Below are positions 21,267-32,153 of a stretch of 64,000 bases of DNA, piece by piece; the stretch's first letter is position 1; each line of letters opens with the position of its first letter. The position numbers and the translations under genes were made by a program. The stretch spans positions 310,001-374,000 of the forward strand of contig OY986971.1 in the NCBI GenBank assembly GCA_963920575.1. The letters run 5' to 3'. This stretch comes from Narthecium ossifragum. Its lineage: Eukaryota > Streptophyta > Magnoliopsida > Dioscoreales > Nartheciaceae. The notes beneath the pieces were generated by a model. That model was given only the letters and a program-made list of their open reading frames with translations, searched no databases and was not told the DNA's origin.

Positions 21267-23906
21267 ATGAGGAACATGTATCAACACACCATGTCGGCAT
21301 GTTTTGTTATTCTAGTGGTAATCTTAACTACTTCCATATCCCAAGTGACTGCAGGCAGCATACAAGGAGCTACAACTAGTTCAATCATTTCAGCCTGCAA
21401 GAACACCCTCTATCCATCTGAATGCGAGTCCTCCCTCGCAACCGTCGCCAGAGCTCCCATAAGAAACCCCAAAGAGCTCTTCGATGTCTCCGTCCAGTTT
21501 GCGATGAACCTGGCCAACTCGGCCCATGCAATGGCCTACAATTTGACCCTATCACACCGGAGGGTGTCGTCCGGCCGGCTCACCGGCATGGACGATTGCC
21601 TCGAGCTCCTGGAGGTCACACTTGAGCAGCTGAACGACGTGTTGGACACGACGAAGAAGGGGTCGAGCCACCACGACATCAAGACATGGCTCAGCGCCGC
21701 GCTGACCAACCAGGTGACCTGCTCGGAGAGCCTGGCGACAGTCGGGGCCCCCGCTGGGAGGGACACCATGAATGCCCAAGCGCAGAGCTTGATGAAGTAT
21801 ATCAGCAACTCTCTCGCACTCCAAGAGCTTCTCGAGGGATCCAAGGCCTCCCGATCGGACGCCACAGCTGGCGGCCGGAAGTTGTTCTCGGATGGGTATC
21901 CGGAGTGGGTGTCCCCCGCCGACCGGGAGCTGTTAGAAGCTTCGCCGGAGGACATCCGAGCCGACGCAGTGGTGGCTCAGGACGGCACCGGCACGCATAG
22001 GACCATCAGCGAGGCCATCGCCTTTGTGTCGCTGGCGTCCTCCGGCGGGGGTGGGCGGTCTACGATCTACGTGAAGGCTGGGACCTATCATGAGAACATC
22101 AATATCCCCACCAAGCAGCATAACGTGATGCTCATGGGGGACGGAAAGGGCAAATCAGTCATTATCGCCAGTAGGAATGCTGCGGATGGAGACTCTACTT
22201 ACCGGTCTGCTACTGTTGGTACGCATGCATCTTAATTCTTAATCCCATTTTGTCCTCATCCGTCATGGAGTTTTTCAGGTATTCCCTCTAAATTATTGGT
22301 TACGTACGTACGATGATCAGGTGAAAGACAAAGATTTTACTTCAATCGGAAATTTCTTAAAACTAGTACAAAGACAGAGCTTTAATCCGTTATCTAAACA
22401 AAGATCATATATTTGAGTACTGATTTGGGTTCATGCCACACCGTTGGATTGAACCGGGCACGCATCCCGGTTCAATCCAATGGTGGAGATTCGTGTACAT
22501 GGGTACATCCCATGTACACGAATCTTTCTTGTATATATTTATACTAGTGGGGTCTCCTGTCAACACCATCTCCCCTCATAACTCCCCACTAATCCCTCCT
22601 AACTCCCCTTTTCCTCATTATTACCCCTCCACATCAGCAGTCACATAGGATATATCTGTAACGTAGGACACCAGCTAGGACAAAAAAAAATACATTTCTT
22701 AACCATCCTGCTATATAAGGATGATATGCAACGTAACTTACTCTATCAAGTTGTTAATTATGCAATTTAAAATCGTGCTTATATATAAGTATAATTTTTA
22801 TTAAGCCAATAATATGCGGCGTGTACCTACGTACATATATACAGTAATACATATGCGTGTCACATGACATGGCTAATCACCTACCCCTCGCCCTCTTTCT
22901 TTTTGTTTATAATAACTAATCTTACATCGCGTGCATGTGACATGTCATACATTCATTATAACGTGATATATGACTCACAAAAATATTACTTTATATAATA
23001 TATATATATACTATCAAACAGCTAAACATATATGAACCTAACGTTAACATTAATACCTTGGAACAAAAAAGTACGTGAATAGAGAGTATTTTGGTTGATG
23101 CATGGGATACTAATGACGTACGTAGAGCTGCTCGTTACTTTACAACGAATAGCAAGTATCAACTATCAAGTCATACTATTATCCTCTTACGTCATGATCA
23201 TAATTAAGTTGATGGGCTACATGCAGCTGCCATGGGCGCGGGCTTTATCGCGAAGGGCCTGACCATCATCAACAGCGCCGGCCCCGCGAAGCACCAGGCG
23301 GTGGCGCTCCGAGTCGGCGCCGACAAGTCCGTGATCACCCAGTGCTCAATCGAAGGCTACCAAGACACCCTCTACACTCACTCCAACCGCCAGTTCTACC
23401 GGGACAACGACATCTACGGCACCGTCGACTTCATCTTCGGCAACTCCGCCTGCGTGATCCAGAACTGTTTCATCCAGCCGAGAAAGCCCTCCGGCGGACA
23501 GAAGAACTCGATCACCGCCCAAGGCCGGACTGACCCAAATCAAAACACTGGCATCTCCATCCATAACTCTAAGATTGTGGGCTCGTCTGACTTGGGCGGC
23601 ACGCCGACCTACCTCGGCCGGCCGTGGCAGAAGTACTCGAGGGTGGTTGTCATGGGATCTTCTTTGGATCATTCCATCAACTCCGGCGGGTGGGAGGAGT
23701 GGTCCGGCAGCTTCGCACTCTCGACCTTGTACTACGGCGAGTATGGTAACACGGGACCAGGGGCATCCACGTCCGGCCGTGTCAATTGGCCCGGTGTCCA
23801 CCCCTCCATGTCTTCGTCGGAAGCTTCCAAGTTCACCGTCGCGCAGTTTATCGTCGGTGACTCGTGGCTGCCGGCCACCGGCGTCAGCTACACCGCCGGG
23901 CTGTAA
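21267..23906 (+). CDS. Pectinesterase/pectinesterase inhibitor, secreted type I PME
   Basis: Exons 21267-22218 and 23227-23906, phase 1, intron 22219-23226, together 543 residues. Unlike its two neighbours it begins with a cleavable-looking signal peptide (MSACFVILVVILTTSISQVTA, from about residue 9) rather than a basic stem and anchor. The PRO region contains HDIKTWLSAALTNQVTC, with possible processing motifs RKLF and RELL. The catalytic domain shows KAGTYHENI, QAVALR, QDTLYTHSNRQFYRDN, DFIFGNSACVIQNC and YLGRPWQKYSRVV, so all catalytic positions are present. Exon 1 ends with SATV and exon 2 continues AAMGAGFIAKGL, as expected for the family. The intron carries a MITE. The different N terminus and sequence suggest an older duplication than that between the other two complete genes. 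Confidence 0.95.
22415..22532. mobile_element. GTACATG-type MITE in PME intron
   Basis: 118 bp flanked by ATATATTT at 22407-22414 and 22533-22540. The ends are GAGTACTGATTTGGGTTCATGCC (first 20: GAGTACTGATTTGGGTTCAT) and, reverse complemented, ACAAGAAAGATTCGTGTACA. The core is a hairpin of TTGGATTGAACCGGG pairing with CCCGGTTCAATCCAA. A second hairpin is formed by GATTCGTGTACATGGG and its complement. A close relative lies at 32176-32314. Confidence 0.7.
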
Positions 23907-24584
23907 TTGATTGGCCATCTATAATCAACAATCGAGTGTCAATATGTGGGTCTGATTAATTAATATGTTGGTTTGTTGCAACGCTAAGCTATGGAGCTAG
24001 GGAGGGCCGGAATGAAGGTGCCCTAGCTGAGGTCTTAAAGTGTATATTAGTAAGTTATCTTATTATCTACAATAAATGCATGGCTCCCATGTGTTTGCAG
24101 CCGTTGTTATATGTAATTATCCAATCTTGTAATTCGTATAATTTGGTTCTCTTGTCTATCATTCATTGTCTGCTGGTCCGGAGCAGTTATCTCGATTCTA
24201 TATATCAAGTTGTATGTTGGGATGATATTGTTCTAAAAACATCTCATGGTCATTTTGAATGCATGTAAGCTGTTGTTGTTGTTTTTTTTTTCTTTTTCTT
24301 GAGTTAAGCCTGAAACGGTTAGCGGACTATAAAACATGATCCAATGCCGATCAACCGTCCTCTGGTTGTTAAACAAAACACACTCCGGAGGAACGACACG
24401 ATCAGGCTATACCATCAGCATGTCAGTTGTTAACTTTACCGAACTCGTAAATATTTTTGGATACCATATTAATTTCAGAAATTCATCAAAGTAATTTTAA
24501 AAAAAATTCTATATACATATTTATAGCCAAACAGCAGGGAATTTTTTACAATAACAGACAACGAAAATGCAGAATCTTTTTTTG

Positions 24585-24588
<4 letters not shown>
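23907..24588. other. 3' flank of fourth PME, no further gene seen
   Basis: The first part is presumably the 3' UTR. The rest is AT-rich and unassigned. Confidence 0.4.

Positions 24589-24622
<34 letters not shown>
24589..24622. repeat. (TA)n microsatellite
   Basis: Uninterrupted TA dinucleotides over about 34 bp. Confidence 0.9.
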
Positions 24623-24625
<3 letters not shown>

Positions 24626-26766
24626 AATTTGTTCTCTTGAGAATTCATGACCAAATTAATGAAACTTTTATTCGATAATTTTTGTTTGACCAGGATTTAA
24701 GTTGTCTTATATATCGATGTGCCAAACCAGGACAGCAAGACATCGATCTGAGCATCATGTACAAATGATGTGACAATAAGCATGCATCCAATAGTTATGT
24801 GCTTTTCCATGACATAAATAGGATGCATAAGTATATATACCATACGATATTTTTGATAGTGTGGTTTGTAAGGGAATTTGTCCATCCGGAGGACTAATGA
24901 CTCGAATTTTAAGTAAAAAATGCCACGTCACACTATGATATATGGTTAAGAAGCACACGTAGGTACTTTATATGAGGATCCTTACATCAAAAATTCTAGA
25001 AAAAGAATTGGTCCGCCGACAGTGACCATGGTGCGTTTTTAAGTAGTGCGTGGATCCACGTTACGTTACTAGTTAGCTACATGCACGATTTTGTCTGAAT
25101 AGATCATGAAAATGATATTGTTGTGCCGTAAAAGACTTTTATGAATTAATAAGTCACGGGGTGGAACATGCATGCATGGCCAATGGCCAATGGCCATGTA
25201 GTGTTATTAAGACTGTTGCGTGACACAATGAGCGTAGTTCGAATGCCAGACGACGCGGACATAAGAGTGCGCGACGCGACGAAATCGATTTGGCTCGTTC
25301 CGTTGGTTCCTGGCCATACGAGCGACCCATAAATATTATGCCCACCACCCATCAGACTGGCGATAGGATATTGTATGCGTGCCAGGCTTTTGTGAATAGA
25401 TTCGAGCCATGATGGGCTTTGATTGTTGGGCTAGGCTTCTACGAAACCAAATTCTGGGCTAATAAGCCCGTGTTGGTCATAAGCCGCCTAGCACACGAAG
25501 ATGTTGGATAGTTCGAAGTAATGAGAACTAACTGGGGGCCCAGTATCACATCATAATGCTGCTATTCACAGTAAGTAGTTATTGATTATGAACCAACAAT
25601 CTCGTGTGTGAGTTTTTAGATGGTTATAACAAAGTAATGAGATCTAATTGGGCCTATTAAATTATATCAACCTTATAAGGAGTAATAGCGGTTAAACCTG
25701 CATTAATTCATATCCCCTAAATTTCTTTATATATATTTCCTAAATTTGCTTTATATAAACCTGCATTAATTCAAATCAACCTAAGTTCTATTAATATTAT
25801 CTTATGCTAAGATTTATATATTATTTTATATACCCTAAGTTAGACTTATAATATTTTTATATTTTATTAGCTATGTTTTATGGTGGCAGTGAACAAAAAA
25901 CTACGACCAACCTTCGAACCATGGACCACCTATGGGTCAACACAGCCGTCTAACCAAACAAACTATAAGGATTTTGTTAAAATTTTATATTAGTAATAAC
26001 TAAAAACTGTGCCAAGAGCATAGGTGAGTACTAGTTATTTATAATAAGCTAGAAGAGTCTGTAAATAAGATCGCCCCTTTCTTTTGAAAATAACTTGTTA
26101 CCGCTTGTATTTATTTGTTTGTCCCAACTCCCAAGAGTATTTATAAGTGGTTTCCATGGTTTCCCTATCCAAGATAATCTTGATATAGCGGTTCATTTGA
26201 ATCTAAGCACCTGAATAAACACAAGAACTATTTGAGTCATGTAACTTGTTCATGATTTCTTGATACAATCCGAATCTTGTGTTATATTATATTCCTCAAT
26301 TGATTCCGATGGATTTGTCGATTTTAGTGTTAGTTTGGATTGTATCAATAGAAATCATTAAATCCAGAGTGATATTTAGATGCTTGGAAGGGTTAGGTTA
26401 GGTTAGGTTAGGATCTTATTGGATCCTAAAAATTGAGTTCTCAGAAGAAACCGCACGACATAGCTCGACAAGAAAGTCAAAAGATTTGATTGGTTGGTTA
26501 ATGCTTTCTTGTGTAACTCAATGTGGTCCGATGCAGCTTGATAAGAACGACGTTTACTGGGCTTTAAAGTTGTATTCCGTTCTGCTAGCCCATCGCCGTC
26601 GTTTAACTTAAGCCCAACTTCTTGGCCCACCAAAACCACGCAGATTTTAGCTCCTTTTGTATACAATGACGGCTGTTTTAGTGCTGCCGCTGTAATCCTG
26701 CAACTCGCGAGGTGTGGTATATATTATGTACAGGAAGATACAACTAGGACTTCACTTTACTATATA
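24623..26766. other. 2.1-kb spacer, no gene seen
   Basis: Neither strand shows a recognisable protein. An array of four TTAGG-like units (GGTTA repeats) lies at 26391-26412. Open frames of 60-90 codons (for example on the minus strand near 25146-25352 and 26403-26666) have no recognisable domain or context. Confidence 0.4.
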
Positions 26767-26768
26767 CA

Positions 26769-26789
26769 TATATATATATATATATATAT
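26769..26789. repeat. (TA)n run left of the LRR-carrying element
   Basis: TA dinucleotides immediately abut the left end of the element at 26790. Confidence 0.85.
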
Positions 26790-26869
26790 GGGAGATTATC
26801 AGGGGAAAACCGGTTCTCTATCTCTTAGATAGAGAACCAGATGTGGACCGTCCGATCCCCATCGGACGG

Positions 26870-27313
26870 TCCACATCTACTTGGGTTGCTTAAGGTGTTG
26901 GACTTCATGCTGAGCACCCGGAGTTCGCCACCATGTTCTTTCTTGTGGCTTCGCCACCATGCTGAGCACCCGGGGATGGCGCCGGATAAGGCGTTGGACT
27001 TCATGCTGAGCACCCGGAGTTCGCCGAGAGGAGCGAGGATCTCCTCCGCAAGGGGTCCCGTGAGGTTGAGGAACTCCAGGACGAGCTTGGACACCCTTCC
27101 ATTGGGCAAGCACCCCTTCACCCCTCTCCACCCCGTGCACATCTCTCCAATGGCCTCCCGCCACCATGGGAGAGACCCCAAAGGATCCATAGCCGATTTC
27201 AATGCTAGCAATGCCTCGGCATCGCTGGACATCGACTCCAACGAGGTAACCCAATGAGATAAGAAACAGAGGAGGATAAGCAAATACAATGGCAACTCAA
27301 TCTCCGATCCCAT
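26870..27313 (-). pseudogene. Captured N-terminal fragment of an LRR receptor-like kinase
   Basis: From an ATG at 27313 the minus strand encodes a signal peptide (LYLLILLCFLSHWVTS), then an LRRNT-type cap and first repeats: SDAEALLALKSAMDPLGSLP, CTGWRGVKGC, GRVSKLVLEFLNLTGPL, LRVLSMKSNALSGAIP. This is the opening of class III LRR kinases (many of them catalytically inactive). After about 115 residues the frame runs into a partial direct repeat of its own last exon part (GELRVLSMKSN occurs twice, offset by about 96 bp) and then into the element's terminal repeat. TMs, further LRRs and the kinase domain are absent. It could still be expressed as a short secreted peptide, but nothing in the sequence shows that. 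Confidence 0.78.
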
Positions 27314-27794
27314 CGAGATGGGTAGGATCGAAAAGTTCCAAAAACTGAGAAAAAACGATCAAAATGGCAACTTGATAGCCATCTTCATCACCGTCAATAG
27401 AAAGGTCAATGCCCCCATGAAACAGGGAATAGAATCATGGGCTCCCTCACATTTCTCTGACCTACGACCTACAGGAAACCAAAGCTTCACCACTCTCGCT
27501 CGTCCCAAGGAATGGAACTGGAGGGATTCCGTCGATCTCCGAGCATCGGAATGGGCTCACGTGAACCTGGCTCAGACTCTCACAGAGCGGGGCTCAGAGG
27601 CTTTGGAGGATGCTCTGCTTCTTTTATCTCGCTCCGTGCCAGCATCTACTTGGGTGCTCAGCATGCTGAGCTACACAGCACGTGTCTGGGATGGGCGAGG
27701 CGTCGGTGGCGAGGGAGGCCGGCGCGGGCGAGGGAGGCACGAGGGAGACCTGCGCGGGTGACGTCTAGGGCATGGGAGAGACCTGAGTAGATGG

Positions 27795-28115
27795 GGGGTT
27801 TTTATGGGCTCGGGGGAGGCGATGGCGAAGAAGCTCGAGCTCGGGGGGGCGGTGGCGAAGAAGCTCGGGGGAGGGGGAGGCGATGGCGAAGATGCTCGGG
27901 CTCGGGGGAGGCGGTGGCGAAGAAGATCGCTGGAGGGGGAGGCGATGGCGAAGATGCTCGGGCTCGGGGGAGGCTATGGCGAAGAAGCTCGCGCGGAGGC
28001 TATGGCGAAGAAGATCGTCGGAGGCGGTGGCGAAGAAGCTCGCTGGAGGCGGTGGCGAAGAAGCTCGCCGGAGGCGGTGGGGAAGAAGCTCGGGACGGCG
28101 GCTGCGGCGACGCTT
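27795..28115. repeat. G-rich minisatellite (GGCGATGGCGAAGAAGCTCG-like units)
   Basis: About ten imperfect units of 24-36 bp containing GAGGCGGTGGCGAAGAAG or variants ending GCTCGG / GATCG. Three overlapping plus-strand open frames rich in Gly, Arg, Glu and Ala result from it and are not genes. Confidence 0.85.
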
Positions 28116-28278
28116 AGGGCACGGGATCGGGGGGGGGGGGGGGCTGGAACTGGATAGGGGGGAAGGGGTGGAACCGGATAGGGGGGAGGGGATAAGGGAT
28201 TAAGTGAAGATCTAATCATGATCGGACGGTCCACAAATCAGTTCTCTATCTAAGAGATAGAGAACTGGTTTGCTGCTG

Positions 28279-28281
<3 letters not shown>

Positions 28282-28332
<51 letters not shown>
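28282..28332. repeat. (TA)n run between the LRR-carrying element and the viral fragment
   Basis: Uninterrupted TA dinucleotides of about 50 bp. They form the left border of the endogenous pararetrovirus fragment. Confidence 0.95.
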
Positions 28333-28334
<2 letters not shown>

Positions 28335-30459
28335 AGTACAAAAGAGATCTTTGTATCCTCCTACTGAACCGCTAAAATTAGAAGGTATTTCTACCTCTAA
28401 TCTTGAAGCTACTGCGTTTATTAAACCTGTAGAAACTATAAATGAAACAATTAAAGAGTTGAATAAAATCTTTAAACAAAATAATTATACTAATGTTTAT
28501 TCACAAGTTCTTGGTCAACAACTAACTCGTGTTGAACAAACAATTGATAAACTTGTCACAAAACTTGGTGAACTAATCCCTACTCTTCATTTGGCTAAAG
28601 ATAAAGCAGTCAAACTGCATACAAAACCTTCTGTGAAACCTAATGTTGACATTTCGAATTTTAAATTAGGAAAAGAGTTAACTGAAGAAGTAATAGATTC
28701 TCTCAGTAAACAATTAACTCAAGCTAAATTACAAGTCCTTAATACTGTGACCGACAATCCGATTGAGCATACTGATTCTGAGTTAATATCTCTAGAAATT
28801 GAACAACAGTTTCAAACTGTTAATAAAATTGAACACCGACCTCGTAATTTAGAAAAATTCTATTATAAACGACCTTCTCCTATTGACCACCTATTTGAAG
28901 AAAATGATACTTTTTTACAACAAGATTATTCGGGCAGTAATATCTATGAATGGAATATTGATGGTATGAGTGATCATCAAATTCTGAATATGGCACATCG
29001 TATGATGATGTATGCTACTATCTGCCGTAATAATAACAATACTGATCAGCAAGTTGCGGCCTTCCTTACTTGCGGATTTACTGGAAGTTTAAAAGGCTGG
29101 TGGGATAATTATCTCCAATTAGATCAGCGCACTGAAATTCTTAGTGCTGTTAAACTTGAGAATAGCCAGCAACAGGCTGATGCTGTTTACACTCTTGTTT
29201 TAACCATTCTGGACCATTTTACTGGTAATATTACTGGCCAGGGGGAACGGATACGCACTTTATTACAAAATCTGCGCTGTCCGACTCTCACTCATTTCCG
29301 CTGGTATAAAGATGTTTTTCTTACTAGAGTTATGCAACTCACTGATGCAAATAGCAGTCATTGGAAGTCTAAATTTATAGACGGATTACCTAATCTTTTT
29401 GCTGAACGTGTTAGAAATTATATGCGTGAACAAAATGGTGGTGTTATACCCTTTGATGCCTGCACTTATGGTGCTTTAGTAAATGCTTGCATTCATGAAG
29501 GTTTGAGTCTTTGCAATGATATTAAACTCAAACATCAATTAAAAGCTCATAAGCTTACCGAAAGAAAACAGCTAGGAGAATTCTGTGAACAATTTGCATT
29601 TGATGAGCCTCGGAAAATCAAGCCGCCTAAGGAAATAGCTGAGAGGAATAGAAAACCTTTTGTTAAAAGGAAATTTAAGAAAAATACACCACCACCAAAG
29701 AATAAGACCCAAAAGCATCCAAAAATTGACAAAAGCAAAGCAAAATGTTTTAAATGCGGTAAAATTGGACATTATGCTAATCGTTGCTACACTAAGAAAA
29801 AGATTAATGAAATCGAAGATGAAGGATTAAAGAAATCGCTCTATAAAGTTATGCTTAATAATACTGACTCTGAATCCGATAAAGAAACATCTAGTAATAC
29901 TTCTGAAGACGAGTCTTCCGCTGATGAATCTGCAAAGGATTCTAAGTGTACTCAATGTCAGGACCATACCAAGAAAGACTATTGGAAACAAATAACCGAA
30001 ATGAATAATCTTTCTATAAATATGATATCTATTACTAAAGAGCTCATCGCTCAATTATTAACTGAAGGAGATATACCTCCTAACTTAAAAACCCAGTTAA
30101 TTGATCTATGTTTGAAAAATAATCAACAAAAAAATGAAGCTCCTCGAATAGACAATACCTATAGACTCTCTGAAGTCTTAAAAAGACGACAGGAAAAAAC
30201 TGTTAAATCCTTATCCTTAGCAGAACTTAATAGAGAAGTTAATGACCTTAAAGAAGAAATTAAACTGCTTAAAGAACAAAATGAGTATATCTTCTCCTTC
30301 ATTGAAGCTAAAGACCTAGATGAATCTTCATCAAAAAAAAACCTCTTGACACAAATAAACATAATGAACTCGGACAAAGCTCTAGTCCTCCGAATGAGTT
30401 TCTTGTTCAATTACTACAGCAAGTTACTACTCAAAAATGGTATGTTGAAATTTCGTTAG
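28333..30459 (+). pseudogene. Viral coat-protein-like open frame, 5' truncated
   Basis: The frame runs from the TA run to a stop at 30457-30459, about 708 viral codons without interruption. An ATG at 28270 exists only inside the simple repeat, so it is not the native start. Features in order: a helical, Thr/Asn-rich start; the capsid core with YEWNIDGMSDHQILNMAHRM and FTGSLKGWWDNYL (near 28950-29120); a very basic Lys-rich segment (near 29620-29740); the CCHC zinc knuckle CFKCGKIGHYANRC at 29747-29788; an acidic Ser/Glu stretch (near 29860-29950); and a C-terminal coiled coil (LAELNREVNDLKEEIKLLKE). This is the particle protein with nucleic-acid binding. The absence of stops suggests a recent integration or a low decay rate. 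Confidence 0.82.
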
Positions 30460-31900
30460 TCATTTCTGAACATGAGGTTATTCCTAATCTTATTACCTTA
30501 ATTGATAGCGGTGCGGACTTAAACTGTATTCGTGAAGGAATTATCCCTTCCAAATTCTTTGAGAAAACCTCTCAAGCTCTTAGCGGGGCTAATGGCAATA
30601 AGCTGGAAGTTAATTTCAAACTTCCTAAAGCCTATGTGTGTATTCAGGATACTTGTATCCCGACCTCTTTTGTATTAATAAAAGACCTATCTCAACACTT
30701 AATACTAGGAACACCATTTTTGCATAAAATTATGCCACTCGAGAGAGTTGATTCTTCAGGAATAAGTGCTAAATATAAAGGGTCTCCTATTACTTTAACA
30801 TTTATTACTGAACCCCATACACGAATTCTGAATGAAGTTAAGGATATTCTGCTTAAAGAAAATCAAATCAGTTTTCTAAAAGAAGAAATCTCTTACCTTC
30901 AAATTGATCAACAATTACAGAAATCTGCTACAAAAGATCTTATAGGACGAATAGAGCAACAGTTCCAACAAACAGTTTGTGGAACAGTCCCCAATGCTTT
31001 TTGGGACAGAAAGAAACATATTGTGGAAATACCATATGAGGAATCCTTTGATGAACAGGATATCCCAACTAGGGCGCGACCCTGTCAGATGAATCAAGAA
31101 TACCTTGAGTTATGCAAAAAGGAAATTGCTTCTCTCTTAGAGAAGAATTTAATTAAAAAATCTTACTCCCCATGGAGTTGTACAGCATTCTATGTGAATA
31201 ATAATGCTGAAAAAGAACGTGGTGTTCCTCGACTGGTCATCAATTATAAGCCCCTTAACAAGGTGCTTAAATGGATACGATATCCTATCCCTAATAAGAG
31301 GGATTTGCTCAATAGAATTTACCGAGCAAAAATATTTTCGAAATTTGATTTAAAGTCAGGATATTGGCAAATTCAAATTCATGAAAAAGATCGCTATAAA
31401 ACAGCGTTCACTGTACCATTTGGCCATTACGAATGGAATGTAATGCCTTTTGGTTTAAAGAATGCTCCTTCAGAATTTCAAAATATTATGAATGATATTT
31501 TTATTCCTTATACGAATTTTATTCTATCCTATATTGATGATGTACTTATCTTTTCTGATAACATTGATCAGCATGTGAAACATTTGGAAACATTTAGACA
31601 TTTAGCTATTCGAAATGGATTAGTAATATCTGCCCCAAAAATGAAACTCTTTCAAACAGAAATACGATTTTTGGGCCATAATATTGGCAAAGGAACAATT
31701 GTCCCTATTGATCGTAGTATAGAATTTGCCTCTAAATTTCCTGATGTTATTACTGATACTAATCAATTACAACGTTTCTTAGGAGCGTTAAATTATGTTT
31801 CAGATTACTATAAAGATTGGGCTCAAGATACTGCCATTCTTTATAATCGTTTGAAAAAGAATCCTGCCCCTTGGACTGATGACCATACCAATGCTGTTCG
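30324..31900 (+). pseudogene. Viral protease-reverse transcriptase frame, 3' truncated
   Basis: This frame is -1 relative to the coat-protein frame and overlaps its end (open from 30324, after a stop at 30321-30323). The aspartic-protease motif DSGAD is at 30504-30518. No ATG occurs in this frame before 30636, which lies downstream of the protease active site. The RT follows with LVINYKPLNKVL, FSKFDLKSGYWQI, FTVPFGHYEWNVMPFGLKNAP and the YIDD box at 31530-31541. After WTDDH the sequence runs directly into the TA repeat, so RNase H is absent. As it stands, the protease can be reached only from the preceding frame or not at all. Possible explanations are set out in the findings. Confidence 0.85.
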
Positions 31901-31931
<31 letters not shown>

Positions 31932-31941
31932 ATATATATAT
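31901..31941. repeat. (TA)n run at the right border of the viral fragment
   Basis: About 40 bp of TA dinucleotides with one C interruption, directly abutting the last viral codons. The following 31942-32153 is unassigned spacer. Confidence 0.92.
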
Positions 31942-32153
31942 GTTTACATATGAGAGAGAGATCATGAGAGGGAGAGAGATGATTGATTAAGGATAGAAGA
32001 GAGGCTTTTTGTTTGCCTCTCTATATCTTAAATATGTATGCTATCCTGATAGCTAGAGATGAACAACACCCAATTGGACGACCGACCCCCCCATTGTAAA
32101 AACCCATAGAAATGTAGAAACCATTGGCATTAGACTAAAAATATTATATTAGC

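Larger units (their letters stand above)
26790..28281. mobile_element. Inverted-repeat DNA element carrying an LRR-kinase fragment
   Basis: Both ends carry a matching inverted block of about 60 bp: GGTTCTCTATCTCTTAGATAGAGAACC (start GGTTCTCTATCTCTTAGATA) and then TGTGGACCGTCCGATC, at about 26811-26869 and, inverted, 28217-28270. Each block is itself made of hairpins (AGAGATAGAGAAC and GGACCGTCCGAT). The outermost bases, GGGAGATTATCAGG and GATCAGCAGC reversed, adjoin (TA)n runs on both sides, so the target duplication cannot be read. The interior holds a minus-strand receptor-kinase fragment and a G-rich minisatellite, but no transposase. It may be a Pack-MULE or another TIR class; the class is not settled. 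Confidence 0.65.
28333..31900 (+). mobile_element. Endogenous caulimovirid (pararetrovirus) fragment
   Basis: A 3.6-kb block with AT-rich codon use quite unlike the flanking host genes. It encodes, in order, a short stretch that may be the end of the movement-protein region, a coat protein with zinc knuckle, an aspartic protease and a reverse transcriptase. Both ends stop abruptly at (TA)n runs (28282-28332 and 31901-31941). RNase H and the rest of the genome are missing. There are no LTRs and no integrase, and the RT ends in the motif order typical of Caulimoviridae (FASKFPDVI, LQRFLGALNYV, LKKNPAPWTDDH). Among that family, florendovirus- or petuvirus-like members are the best guess from general layout and from their known association with TA-rich sites. 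The genus is not established. Confidence 0.85.

Noticed and set aside
22440..22500. GGTTCAATCC segments that resemble a tRNA T-arm (also near 32230-32265)
   Set aside because: They form the hairpin core of a MITE; no acceptor stem, anticodon arm or A box can be built.
26391..26412. (TTAGG)n-like telomeric repeat
   Set aside because: Only four units, and not the plant telomere unit TTTAGGG; chance or slippage is enough.
27318..28203. Several plus-strand open frames of 90-150 codons in the LRR-carrying element
   Set aside because: No domain; much of the length is the GGCGAAGAAG minisatellite, and three frames are open at once.
28270..28332. ATG at 28270 as start of the viral coat-protein frame
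   Set aside because: It precedes or lies in the (TA)n run and would encode an Ile-Tyr repeat; the viral frame is simply open into the repeat.
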